A stretch of DNA of 64,000 nucleotides, from NCBI RefSeq assembly GCF_005924265.1, contig NZ_VCLB01000002.1:62001-126000 (forward strand), in the 5' to 3' direction. The notes under the pieces were generated by a model. The model was not told the origin of the DNA, did no database searches, and worked only from the letters and a program-made list of their open reading frames with translations. Position 1 is the first letter of the stretch. Each line of letters begins with the position of its first letter. The position numbers were made by a program, and so were the translations under genes. Below are positions 54,429-63,078 of the stretch, piece after piece. Source of the stretch: Martelella lutilitoris (GTDB taxonomy: Bacteria; Pseudomonadota; Alphaproteobacteria; Rhizobiales; Rhizobiaceae).

Positions 54429-55445
54429 TCAGCCTGCCTTCAGCGCATCAAACTGCGCCAGCACGTCGCTGCCGCGCGAACCGGTCTTGGTCGCCCATTC
54501 CTCGCGCACGGCCGTGCCGGCGGCGTTCAGCGTTGCGAAGACGTCATCCGGCACATCGGCGGCGGTGGTTACGGTCATGCCGTGGTCGCGCAGGATCTTG
54601 TAGGACGCCTCGATGCTGTCGGTCATGATCTGCCAGTTATAGGCGTCGCAGGCATCCGTCAGGCCGAGCATGGCGTCCTGAACGTCCTTCGGCAGGGCGT
54701 CGAAGGCATCCCTGTTCACGTGGCACATGAACAGGCCCATGGCGTAGTTCAGTTCGGTGAAATCACTGAGATAGTCCCAGAGCGAAAGCTGCACGCCGCC
54801 ATCGGCGGAGGTGAGCACCGCGTCGATTGCGCCGGTCGAAAGCTGGGGGATCAGGTCGGACCAGGCAATCTGCAGCGGCGCGGCGCCGGCTTTCATCAAC
54901 GTCTGCGTGCCGTTGACGTCATAGGTGCGGATGCGCAGGCCGTTGAGCGCATCCATCGACGTGATCGCCCGGTCGGCGAAGATGCCGGAGGGCGGGTTCG
55001 GCATGGCCCAAAGCAGCACCATGTTGTTGTCCGCGAAGATCTTTTCATATTCCGGCCGGGCCGCCTGCCAGAGGAGATAGGCCTCTTTCGGCGTCTTCGC
55101 GATGAAGGGCAGGGAGGACAGGTTGAACAGCGGATCGATGCCGCCGAGCTGGGTCATCAGCGTCACGGCGGTCTGGACGGCGCCATCCTGTACGGCGTCG
55201 AACTGGTCCGCAGACTTGTAGCCGAGCGCGCCGCCGCCCTGATAAGTGATGGCGATCTGGTCGCCGACCTTCTTCTGCAGCTCGGTCAGGAAGTATTTCG
55301 ACGCCTTGCCGGAGAGCGCGTCGGCATTGTACTCGTCCGCCATGTCCCAGCGAACTGCGGAGGCGGCAAAGGCACGATTGCCAAGGGCGCCGATCGCGCC
55401 GGCAAGGGCAGCATTGCGCATCAGCGCACGTCTTGTGATGGTCAT
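54429..55445 (-). CDS. TRAP transporter substrate-binding protein (DctP-like)
   Basis: A 338-residue periplasmic protein. The N terminus (TRRALMRNAALAGAIGALG) looks like a twin-arginine signal, suggesting export in folded form. The fold is DctP: LNGLRIRTYD carries the conserved Arg that usually binds a ligand carboxylate. AGGGGAA before ATG 55445 supports the start. It opens the leftward TRAP-DeoR operon. Confidence 0.92.
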   Translation of the reverse strand: MTITRRALMRNAALAGAIGALGNRAFAASAVRWDMADEYNADALSGKASKYFLTELQKKVGDQIAITYQGGGALGYKSADQFDAVQDGAVQTAVTLMTQLGGIDPLFNLSSLPFIAKTPKEAYLLWQAARPEYEKIFADNNMVLLWAMPNPPSGIFADRAITSMDALNGLRIRTYDVNGTQTLMKAGAAPLQIAWSDLIPQLSTGAIDAVLTSADGGVQLSLWDYLSDFTELNYAMGLFMCHVNRDAFDALPKDVQDAMLGLTDACDAYNWQIMTDSIEASYKILRDHGMTVTTAADVPDDVFATLNAAGTAVREEWATKTGSRGSDVLAQFDALKAG

Positions 55446-55747
55446 TCTGTTCCCCTTTCGTAAGGCTTCGCGCCCGCCCGCTTTGGTCGGGCACCGAGAC
55501 GTTTTCGTTTCTTCGGATTTGTCAAAGTAAGCAGCCTCATCCAAAGCTGTCAATTAAAAATGCATAAAAGATCACGCTTTTTGCTCAATATCATGGATTG
55601 CAACGCCAATTACTGCATTTTTTGATCAATTTTTTGGTTTCATGCCGATTGTCAACCGTCATTTTATGGCATATCAATCATAAAACATCATATAGACGCA
55701 TAAAGCGGCGGTCGATTTCCGCATAACGTTGCAAGAGAATTTGATAA
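55446..55747. promoter_or_regulatory. AT-rich divergent control region of the TRAP and SDR/HyuAB operons
   Basis: This 302-base gap is clearly more AT-rich than its surroundings and holds no gene. CATAAA occurs at 55563-55568, 55679-55684 and 55699-55704, and inverted at 55663-55668, a repeat set that could be DeoR operators. A palindrome TTGATCAA lies at 55622-55629 inside T-runs. Confidence 0.55.
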
Positions 55748-56464
55748 ATGTACACTTCATCACAGAGCGCACCGGTCATCATGGTATCCGGCGCCAATCG
55801 CGGCATCGGCGCGGCGATCGTCCGGGACCTTCTTCAGCACGGCTACCGGCTTTCGCTCGGCGCGCGCGATGTTGCCAAGCTCGAGGCCGCGTTCGGCGCA
55901 CCCGGAGAGATGCTGCGCTATCACCGCTTCGATGCCTTTGAGCCTGAGACGGCGAAAGCGTGGGTCGATGCCACGGCTGCGGATTTCGGCCGCATCGACG
56001 GCCTCGTCAACAATGCCGGAAGCGGCGAGCAGGTGCTGCTTACCGACGACAATGAAGAGGCGCTGGACCGGCTCTGGGCCGTCAACGTCAAGGCGCCGCT
56101 GCGGCTGACGCGCCTCTGCCTGCCGCATCTGGAAGAAACGGGTCGCGGGCGGATCGTCAACATCGTCTCGATGTCGGGAAAACGCGTGCGCAACGGCTTC
56201 GTCGGTTACAACATGACCAAGTTCGCGGTGATGGGCCTCACACACACGACCCGTCACGTCGCCTGGGAAAAGGGTGTGCGCGCCACTGCGATCTGCCCGA
56301 GCTTCGTGCGCACCGAGATGAGTTCCTACACCAGCAAGGTCAAGCCTGAGGACATGATCCAGCCGGAAACCATGGCCGAACTGGTGCGCACCGCAATCGA
56401 GCTTCCCAACAATGCGGCGATGGCGGAAATGCTGGTCAATTGTCGCCTTGAAGACATGCTCTGA
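55748..56464 (+). CDS. SDR family oxidoreductase
   Basis: A 238-residue short-chain dehydrogenase with VSGANRGIGAAI, NNAGS and the catalytic pair in YNMTK. It is the first gene of the rightward operon, ten bases before the FAD oxidoreductase. The C terminus lacks the usual GG-x-DGG ending, so it belongs to a less typical SDR branch. Substrate unknown. Confidence 0.9.
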   Translation: MYTSSQSAPVIMVSGANRGIGAAIVRDLLQHGYRLSLGARDVAKLEAAFGAPGEMLRYHRFDAFEPETAKAWVDATAADFGRIDGLVNNAGSGEQVLLTDDNEEALDRLWAVNVKAPLRLTRLCLPHLEETGRGRIVNIVSMSGKRVRNGFVGYNMTKFAVMGLTHTTRHVAWEKGVRATAICPSFVRTEMSSYTSKVKPEDMIQPETMAELVRTAIELPNNAAMAEMLVNCRLEDML

Positions 56465-56474
56465 GGATTGCGCC

Positions 56475-57791
56475 ATGCCGGTTCCGAATTTGCAACGTCC
56501 GGGCTTTTCGTCTCCCCTGCCTGCAAGCGCCGATGTCGTCGTCATCGGCGGCGGCATTGCCGGGGTCACGACCGCCCTGTTCCTGGCCGAGGCCGGGGTC
56601 AATGTCGTTCTCTGCGAGAAGGGCACGGTTGCCGCCGAGCAGAGCTCGCGCAACTGGGGCTGGGTGCGGCAGATGGGACGCGACCCCGCCGAATTGCCGC
56701 TGACGATCGAGAGCCTCAATCTCTGGCGCGATATCGACCGTCGCTTCGGCATTAAGACCGGCTTCCGCGAAACCGGCATCACCTATGTCTGCCGCACCAA
56801 GGCGGAAATCGCCGAATTCACCGCCTGGGAGAAATATGGCCGCGAGGCCGGTATGCCCTCGACGCTTCTCGATTCCGCCGGCCTGCAGAAACTGCTGCCG
56901 GGCATTGCCGCGCAATACACGCTGGGGCTTCATACCGCCAATGACGGGCGCGCCGAGCCGGAACAGGCCGTACCGCAAATGGTATTCGCCGCCGTGCGCC
57001 TCGGCGCAACGATCATCGAAAGCTGTGCGGTGCGCGGGATCGAGACGGCCGGCGGGCGCACCAGCGGCGTTGTCACCGAAAAGGGCACGATCGCGACATC
57101 GAGCGTCGTCGTCGCGGCGGGCGCCTGGTCGCGTCTCTTCCTCGGCAATCTCGGGCTCGATTTCCCGCAGTTGAAGCTTCTCGGAACGGCCGCGCGGATC
57201 GAAAGCGAGGGCGCAGTGCCTGAGATGCCGGTCGGCGGCGGAAACTTCTCATTCCGCAGGCGTCTCGACGGCGGCTACACCATCGCCCAGCGCAATGCCA
57301 ATGTCGCGCCGATCACGCCCGACAGTTTTCGCTTGTTTTTCGATTTCCTGCCGACGCTTCTGACGAGCTGGCGGGAGCTGAAGCTGCGCGTCAACGGCCA
57401 GACGATGAGCGAACTGAAGATGGCGCGCCGCTGGTCGCTCGATCAGGTCACACCGTTCGAAACGATCAGGACGCTTGATCCGCTTCCGCATGCGCCCTTC
57501 AACAACAATGCGGTCCGCAACCTGACACGCGCCTTTCCGGCCTTCGCCGATGCCCGCCTGACCCATAGCTGGGCCGGCATGATCGATGCGACGCCGGACG
57601 CGATCCCGGTGATCGGCCCGATTGCGGCCGTCCCTGGGCTCTATTTGTCATCGGGCTTTTCCGGCCATGGCTTCGGCAGCGGACCGGGCGCCGGCCGGCT
57701 GATGGCCGAGATCGTCCGCAATGAAAAAACCTGCGTTGATCCGGCGCCTTTCCGGTATGAACGCTTTTCGAAGACTGCCAAGGCCGCCTGA
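56475..57791 (+). CDS. FAD-dependent oxidoreductase (DadA/glycine oxidase-like)
   Basis: A 438-residue DAO-family flavoprotein: dinucleotide motif VVVIGGGIAGVTTALFLAE (about 21-39), then SSRNWGWVRQMGRD, an active-site region shared with D-amino acid dehydrogenases, and the C-terminal SSGFSGHGFGSGPGAG that closes on FAD. It should oxidise a secondary or primary amine to an imine. In this operon the imine could be hydrolysed by the RidA-family protein. Confidence 0.9.
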   Translation: MPVPNLQRPGFSSPLPASADVVVIGGGIAGVTTALFLAEAGVNVVLCEKGTVAAEQSSRNWGWVRQMGRDPAELPLTIESLNLWRDIDRRFGIKTGFRETGITYVCRTKAEIAEFTAWEKYGREAGMPSTLLDSAGLQKLLPGIAAQYTLGLHTANDGRAEPEQAVPQMVFAAVRLGATIIESCAVRGIETAGGRTSGVVTEKGTIATSSVVVAAGAWSRLFLGNLGLDFPQLKLLGTAARIESEGAVPEMPVGGGNFSFRRRLDGGYTIAQRNANVAPITPDSFRLFFDFLPTLLTSWRELKLRVNGQTMSELKMARRWSLDQVTPFETIRTLDPLPHAPFNNNAVRNLTRAFPAFADARLTHSWAGMIDATPDAIPVIGPIAAVPGLYLSSGFSGHGFGSGPGAGRLMAEIVRNEKTCVDPAPFRYERFSKTAKAA

Positions 57792-57828
57792 AGAGCGGCG
57801 CGACGGCAATAACCAAAGGGAACATGAC

Positions 57829-59877
57829 ATGGCCTGGAGAATCGGCGTCGATTCCGGCGGAACATTCACCGACGTCTGCCTCTTCAATGATGAGACCGGA
57901 GCAATCGAGATCTGGAAGGTTTCCTCCACCCCGGACGATCCGTCGCGGGCCATCGCCCAAGGTGTGGTGGAAGGACTGGAAAAGGTCGGCGCGAAAGCCG
58001 CCGATCTCGCCTTTCTCGGCCACGGCACGACCGTGGCGACCAACGCGCTGATCGAGCTGCGCGGCGTCAAGACCGGCCTCGTCGTCTCGGACGGGTTCCG
58101 TGACCTGCTTGAGATCGGCCGCCAGAAGCGTCCGAACCTCTACGACATGTTCGCCGAAAAGCCGGAACAGCTCGTCACCCGCGACCTGCGCCGGGAAGTG
58201 CCCGAACGGCTGAAGGCGGACGGCAGCGCTGCCCTGCCGCTGGATGAAGACGCGCTGCGCGAAGCCTTCCGCGCGCTTGCCGCCGAGGATATCAAGGCGC
58301 TGGCGATCTGCTTCCTCTATGGCTTCCTCAACACCGCGCATGAGGAGCGCGCGCTTGAGATCGCAGCGGAAGAACTGCCGGATGTCTTCGTCTCCGCCTC
58401 CCACGCCGTCGCGCCCGAATTCCGCGAATATGAGCGGCTCTCGACCACCGTGGTCAACGCCTATCTCGGCCCTGTGATGCAGCGCTATATCCGAAGGCTG
58501 AAGGATCGCCTCTCTGACATCGGCCTGAAGGTCGCGCCGCAACTGACCCAGTCGAATGGCGGCGTCATCGGTTTCGATCAGGCAAGCAACCTGCCGGTGC
58601 GCACCGTGCTCTCCGGTCCCTCGACCGGCGTCGTCGGCGCCCAGGCGATCGGCCGGATGGCCGGCTTTGCCAACATCATCACCTTCGATGTCGGCGGCAC
58701 CTCGTCCGATGTGGCGCTGCTGCAGAACGGCGTCTGCCAGCTCACCGGCGAGGCCGATGTCCATGGCTATCCGATCAAGGCGCCGATGCTCGATATCCAC
58801 ACGGTCGGCGCAGGCGGCGGCTCGATCGCCCATGTGGATACCGGCGGCCTCCTGAAGGTCGGCCCGCGTTCGGCCGGCGCCCATCCGGGGCCGGTCTGCT
58901 ACGGGCTCGGCAATGAGGAGCCGACGGTGACCGATGCCAATATCGTGCTGCAGACCCTGAACCCGGTCGAAATTCTCGGCGGCCGCATGAAGGTGCGGCA
59001 CGATCTGGCGCTCGCTTCGATCCAGCGGCTCGCCGACCGGCTCGGCGTCGGCGTGATGGAAACCGCGCAGGGCATCATCTCGGTCGTCACCGCCAATATG
59101 GCGAAGGCGATCCGGGTGATCTCGGTCCAGCGCGGCCATGACCCGCGCGATTATGCGCTGATGGCCTTCGGCGGCGCGGGTCCGCTGCATGCCGCCCGTC
59201 TTGCGCGTGAACTGGACATGGCGAGAGTGATCGTGCCGCTGACGCCCGGAACGCTCTGCGCGCTTGGCCTTCTCCTTACCGACCTGCGCTCCGATTTCGC
59301 CCTGTCGCGGCTGATGGAGCTTTCCGACGCCGCCCGCCCCGCGCTGGAAGACGGTTTTGCCGCGCTTGCCGAACAGGCCGATGTCTGGTTCGCGGCGGAA
59401 AACATTGCCGCCGATCGCCGCGTGATCACCCGTACGGTGGACATGCGCTATGCCGGGCAGAATTACGAGCTTTCGGTCACGGTTCCGGCCGGACCAATCA
59501 CGGCGGAGACCTTTGCGGCGCTTGAAAAGGGCTTCGAGGCGGCGCATCGCCAGCGCTTCGGCTTCATCGCCGAGGGCGAGCCGATCCAGCTCGTCACCCT
59601 GCGCGTCGAAGCCGCCGGCATCGTCGACAAGGCCGAGTTCCAGAAACAGGACGATCACGGCCCTGATGCCGCGGGCGCGAAGATCGGCGAGCGTGATGTA
59701 TGGATGTCGGAAGCCGGCGGTTTCGTCACCTGCCCGGTCTATGAGCGCAGCCTGCTGAAGGCCGGCAATGTCATTGCCGGCCCGGCCATTGTCGAACAGA
59801 TGGACACAACCACGGTGCTGCTGCCGGAGATGACCGGCACGGTTGACCCTTACCTCAATCTCATCCTGGAGGTTTGA
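57829..59877 (+). CDS. Hydantoinase/oxoprolinase family protein, subunit A (HyuA)
   Basis: A 682-residue ATP-using subunit. It starts GVDSGGTFTDVCLFN (actin-like ATPase fold), followed by FLGHGTTVATNALIE and VGGTSSDVALL, the full HyuA pattern. With subunit B it would open a cyclic amide such as a hydantoin or 5-oxoproline. The ATG at 57829 precedes the conserved N terminus directly. It lies three bases before subunit B. Confidence 0.93.
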   Translation: MAWRIGVDSGGTFTDVCLFNDETGAIEIWKVSSTPDDPSRAIAQGVVEGLEKVGAKAADLAFLGHGTTVATNALIELRGVKTGLVVSDGFRDLLEIGRQKRPNLYDMFAEKPEQLVTRDLRREVPERLKADGSAALPLDEDALREAFRALAAEDIKALAICFLYGFLNTAHEERALEIAAEELPDVFVSASHAVAPEFREYERLSTTVVNAYLGPVMQRYIRRLKDRLSDIGLKVAPQLTQSNGGVIGFDQASNLPVRTVLSGPSTGVVGAQAIGRMAGFANIITFDVGGTSSDVALLQNGVCQLTGEADVHGYPIKAPMLDIHTVGAGGGSIAHVDTGGLLKVGPRSAGAHPGPVCYGLGNEEPTVTDANIVLQTLNPVEILGGRMKVRHDLALASIQRLADRLGVGVMETAQGIISVVTANMAKAIRVISVQRGHDPRDYALMAFGGAGPLHAARLARELDMARVIVPLTPGTLCALGLLLTDLRSDFALSRLMELSDAARPALEDGFAALAEQADVWFAAENIAADRRVITRTVDMRYAGQNYELSVTVPAGPITAETFAALEKGFEAAHRQRFGFIAEGEPIQLVTLRVEAAGIVDKAEFQKQDDHGPDAAGAKIGERDVWMSEAGGFVTCPVYERSLLKAGNVIAGPAIVEQMDTTTVLLPEMTGTVDPYLNLILEV

Positions 59878-59880
59878 ACG

Positions 59881-61497
59881 ATGACCACGATTGATCCCAT
59901 CACGGTAGAAGTCATCGGCTCGGCGTTGCAGTCCATCGTCGAGGAGATGGGCGAGGCGCTGGTGCGCGCCTCCTATTCCACCAACATCAAGGAGCGCCGC
60001 GACTGCTCGACCGCCCTCTTCGACCGCCACGGCAACACGCTTTGCCAGGCCGAGCATATCCCGATGCATCTCGGCTCCTTCCTCGGCGTTATCGGCGCGA
60101 TCTATGGCCGGTTCAAGCTGGACGACATCAAGCCGGGCGATGTGTTCATGGCCAACGACGCCTATGCCGGCGGCGCGACCCATCTGCCCGACATCGTGCT
60201 CGCCGAACCGATCTTCGTCGATGGCACGCTGGTGGCCTGGGCGGTCAACACCGCCCACCACTCGGATTTTGCCGATCGCGGCCACGAGCATATCTACCAG
60301 GAGGGGCTTCGCATCCCGCCGGTCCGGCTTTATCGCGAAGGCGTGCTGAACCAGGACCTGCAGGAAATGTTCCTGCTCAACTGCCAGGTCCCGCGCGAGC
60401 GGCTCTCCGACCTCAGGGCCCAGATGTCGGCCAACCGGCTCGCCGTTCAGCGGATGCAGGACCTCTGCGTCAAATACACGACCGAGAAGGTTCTGGCCGC
60501 CGGCGAGGCGCTTCAGGATTATGCCGAGCGCAAGATGCGCGCCGGCATTGCCGAAATTCCCGACGGCACCTACAGCTTCTCCGACCAGTTCGATTCGAAC
60601 CAGCGCGCCGATCGGATCGAACTTTCGGTCGAGATCACCATTGCCGGCGAGGAGATGACGCTCGCCTTCGACGGTCCGCCGCAGCTTCGCGCCGGGCTGA
60701 ACCTGATCTACACCTCGCTGCTGGCGGCGAGCTATTTCGCGGTGAAATCGGTGGTCGATCCGACGATCCTGCCCAATGCCGGCCTTGCCCGTCCGCTGAC
60801 GGTGACCGCGCCGAAGGGCTCGATCCTCAACTGCGAACATCCGGCGGCCGTCGATGGCCGTATCGCCGCTGCGCAGCGGGTCTGCGACCTCGTCTATGGC
60901 GCGCTCGCCAAGGCGCTTCCGGGCAAGGTCATGGCGGCCGGAAACGGCTGCTGCACCGGCGCGATCTTCAACGGCACCCATGAGGACGGCTCGATCTGGG
61001 TCTATCTCGAAACCATCGGCGGCGGCGGCGGCGCGCGGCCGTCTTCCGACGGGCTTTCGGGCATCCATGTCAGCCTCACCAACACCTCCAACCTGCCGGT
61101 GGAATCGCTGGAGCTCGAATATCCTTTGACGCTGCTGCGCTACGAACTCGTGGATGATTCCGCCGGCGCCGGCACCTATCGCGGCGGCATGGGCGTGCGC
61201 CGGGTCTACCGGGCGGAAAAGGCCTGCCGTTTCACCGTCGAGGGCTCGCGCGTGGCCTCCGAGCCCTGGGGCCTTGATGGCGGCACCTCGGCGCGGGGCA
61301 CCGTGCTCGACTTCGGCGACGGCCGCAGTGATTTCTCGGGCATGGTCGACCTGAAACCCGGCCAGATCGTCTCGATCACCACCCCCGGCGGCGGCGGCTA
61401 CGGCGATCCGGCGGCGCGCGACCCGGCGGCCGTCCGGCGCGACCTCGCCGAAGGGCGCATCAGCGCAGAAGCGGCGGAGCGCTTCTACAAGCAGTAG
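59881..61497 (+). CDS. Hydantoinase/oxoprolinase family protein, subunit B (HyuB)
   Basis: A 538-residue partner of HyuA, with DPITVEVIGSALQSIVEEMG at the start, SYSTNIKERRDCSTALFD, AEHIPMHLGSF, and HHSDFADRG containing metal-type histidines. It ends in the GGGGYGDPAARDP signature. Together the two subunits equal the yeast/rat single-chain 5-oxoprolinase in content. Hydantoin, N-methylhydantoin or oxoproline are the usual choices; none can be excluded. Confidence 0.93.
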   Translation: MTTIDPITVEVIGSALQSIVEEMGEALVRASYSTNIKERRDCSTALFDRHGNTLCQAEHIPMHLGSFLGVIGAIYGRFKLDDIKPGDVFMANDAYAGGATHLPDIVLAEPIFVDGTLVAWAVNTAHHSDFADRGHEHIYQEGLRIPPVRLYREGVLNQDLQEMFLLNCQVPRERLSDLRAQMSANRLAVQRMQDLCVKYTTEKVLAAGEALQDYAERKMRAGIAEIPDGTYSFSDQFDSNQRADRIELSVEITIAGEEMTLAFDGPPQLRAGLNLIYTSLLAASYFAVKSVVDPTILPNAGLARPLTVTAPKGSILNCEHPAAVDGRIAAAQRVCDLVYGALAKALPGKVMAAGNGCCTGAIFNGTHEDGSIWVYLETIGGGGGARPSSDGLSGIHVSLTNTSNLPVESLELEYPLTLLRYELVDDSAGAGTYRGGMGVRRVYRAEKACRFTVEGSRVASEPWGLDGGTSARGTVLDFGDGRSDFSGMVDLKPGQIVSITTPGGGGYGDPAARDPAAVRRDLAEGRISAEAAERFYKQ

Positions 61498-61533
61498 CCG
61501 CCCCGCCGGCCTCTCATCCGATTTCTATCCTTA

Positions 61534-61555
61534 CCGCAGGCAGCCTCGCCTGCGG
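61534..61555 (+). other. Hairpin between HyuB and RidA-family genes
   Basis: A perfect 8-bp stem, CCGCAGGC with GCCTGCGG, and a six-base loop. Without a T-run it is more likely an RNA-processing or attenuation element than a full stop. Confidence 0.55.
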
Positions 61556-61602
61556 ACACTCTTCCTTTGTCCCTCTCAAACCGCAACAGAACAGGAAAAA
61601 CC

Positions 61603-62028
61603 ATGGTCAAGATCACCAAAGTCAAATCCGGCTCCATCTTCGAAACCAAGGAAAGCTATTCGCGCATCGTCTGCGTGGACGACTGGATCTTCGTGTCCAA
61701 CACCGCCGGCCGCAACTACAAGACCCGCGAAATGTCGACCGATCCGGTGGAACAAGCCCGCCAGTGCTTCGACAATATCGAAGGCGCGCTGAAGTCGGTC
61801 GATTCCTGCCTCGCCGACGTCGTCCAGTCGAAGATCTTCATCCCTTACGTCGACGATGCCAAGGCGGTGATGGAATATGTCGGAGAGCGCTTCCGCGGCA
61901 TCGACCCGCAGCGCACCGTCACCTGCTCGCCGCTCGGCGCGCCGGATTTCAAGGTCGAGATCGAAGTCACCGCCTATCGCGGCGCCTCGAAAGCCGAGGT
62001 TGAGGAAATCACTATCTCGCTCGGCTGA
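61603..62028 (+). CDS. RidA family protein
   Basis: A 141-residue member of the YjgF/RidA family, which hydrolyses reactive enamines and imines. The Arg that binds the substrate carboxylate in RidA seems kept (DPQRTVTCSPL) together with KVEIEVTAY. It is longer than E. coli RidA and probably from another subfamily. As the last gene after a FAD amine oxidoreductase and HyuAB, it probably clears an imine intermediate. Confidence 0.88.
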   Translation: MVKITKVKSGSIFETKESYSRIVCVDDWIFVSNTAGRNYKTREMSTDPVEQARQCFDNIEGALKSVDSCLADVVQSKIFIPYVDDAKAVMEYVGERFRGIDPQRTVTCSPLGAPDFKVEIEVTAYRGASKAEVEEITISLG

Positions 62029-62343
62029 GCTGCCGCATATGTCTGGCCGGGCTGGCCTGGTCGACGCCAGGCCAGACGCTCCATCAACCTTTGCGCCATG
62101 AGCGTGAAGGTTGACAGGGTATAAGTCGCAGATAAGACCGCTCGGCGAAATCAGGCGGCGCGCCACTGCGGCGTACGCTTCCTTGACCAGAACGGCGAAT
62201 GGCCGTCCGTTGTTTCGGCTGCATGATCCTTTGGCCAGGTCGCGGCCGGGCGGTCACGGGCCCCGATGGTCGGCTTTCTTTCCGTTCCGCCCCGGGCTAT
62301 CGAAAAAAAACGGATTCCACTTCTCGTCCGCCGCGCGAGGATG
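62029..62343. other. Convergent intergenic region with two hairpins
   Basis: No gene is visible in these 315 bases. A 9-bp perfect stem (62052-62060 with 62067-62075) is followed by an 8-bp stem TCAACCTT/AAGGTTGA (62084-62091 with 62107-62114). They may end transcription from either side, though T-runs are weak. Confidence 0.55.
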
Positions 62344-63066
62344 TCACAGCACAAGCGGCGATTCATCGTCGGCGATCAGGGCGCGAAGCAGACCCCTTCG
62401 GGTGTTGTCCGTGTGCTGGATGATCGCCTCGCGGGTCGCATCGCCGTCGCGGGCGCGAAGGCCGGCGACGATGCGGGCGTGGTCGGCGGAGGTTTCCGGG
62501 TTTACGTCGCGGATGGTTGCACCCATGTGGAAGAGCCGGGTGGATTCCTCGAGATAGGAATCGATCAGCGTCGCAAGACGCGGCACGCGCGCGCCGGCGG
62601 CAATCGCGGCATGAAAATCATTGTTGGCCTTGATGAAGGCCGCGATGGTCGGTTCTTCGTCCGGCACGTATTGTGCGACCGATAGCGCCTCGATCCTGTC
62701 GAGTTCCTCGTCGGTCAGGCGGGCGGCCGCCAACTCTCCGGCCACGCCTTCAAGCGCCTTGCGCACCGTGAATACGTCGTTGACGCTCTTCACCGTGACG
62801 GCGGTCACTCGATAGCCGCGCCGGGGAAAGGCTTCCACCAGCCCTTCGAGCGTTAGGCGCGCCAACGCCTCGCGCACCGGCGTCTTGCTCATCGCGAGCC
62901 TTTCGGCCAGTTCCTGTTCACCGATTTCCGCTCCCGGTTGCAACCGGCAGGTAATGATCTCGGCGCGCAGCAGGTCATAGGCCTGCGCCGTCAGCGATTT
63001 CGACTTATCCTGCTGTGTGCCGTTCTTGCGAACGCCCGCCTTCGTTTCGCTCTTGCCGCGCGCCAT
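62344..63066 (-). CDS. GntR family transcriptional regulator (FadR/FCD subgroup)
   Basis: A 240-residue regulator: an Arg/Lys-rich N-terminal tail, winged helix (ELAERLAMSKTPVREALARL) and FCD domain (NDFHAAIAAGA and DHARIVAGL). It lies 12 bases after the aminotransferase gene on the same strand and probably controls it. ATG 63066 is taken as start; a GTG two codons upstream is equally possible. Confidence 0.9.
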   Translation of the reverse strand: MARGKSETKAGVRKNGTQQDKSKSLTAQAYDLLRAEIITCRLQPGAEIGEQELAERLAMSKTPVREALARLTLEGLVEAFPRRGYRVTAVTVKSVNDVFTVRKALEGVAGELAAARLTDEELDRIEALSVAQYVPDEEPTIAAFIKANNDFHAAIAAGARVPRLATLIDSYLEESTRLFHMGATIRDVNPETSADHARIVAGLRARDGDATREAIIQHTDNTRRGLLRALIADDESPLVL

Positions 63067-63078
63067 TGCCACCCCCGG

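Noticed and set aside
57499-61068. A 1189-codon open frame on the minus strand opposite HyuA and HyuB
   Set aside because: Same antisense effect of high-GC third positions. The HyuA and HyuB reading frames explain the sequence fully.
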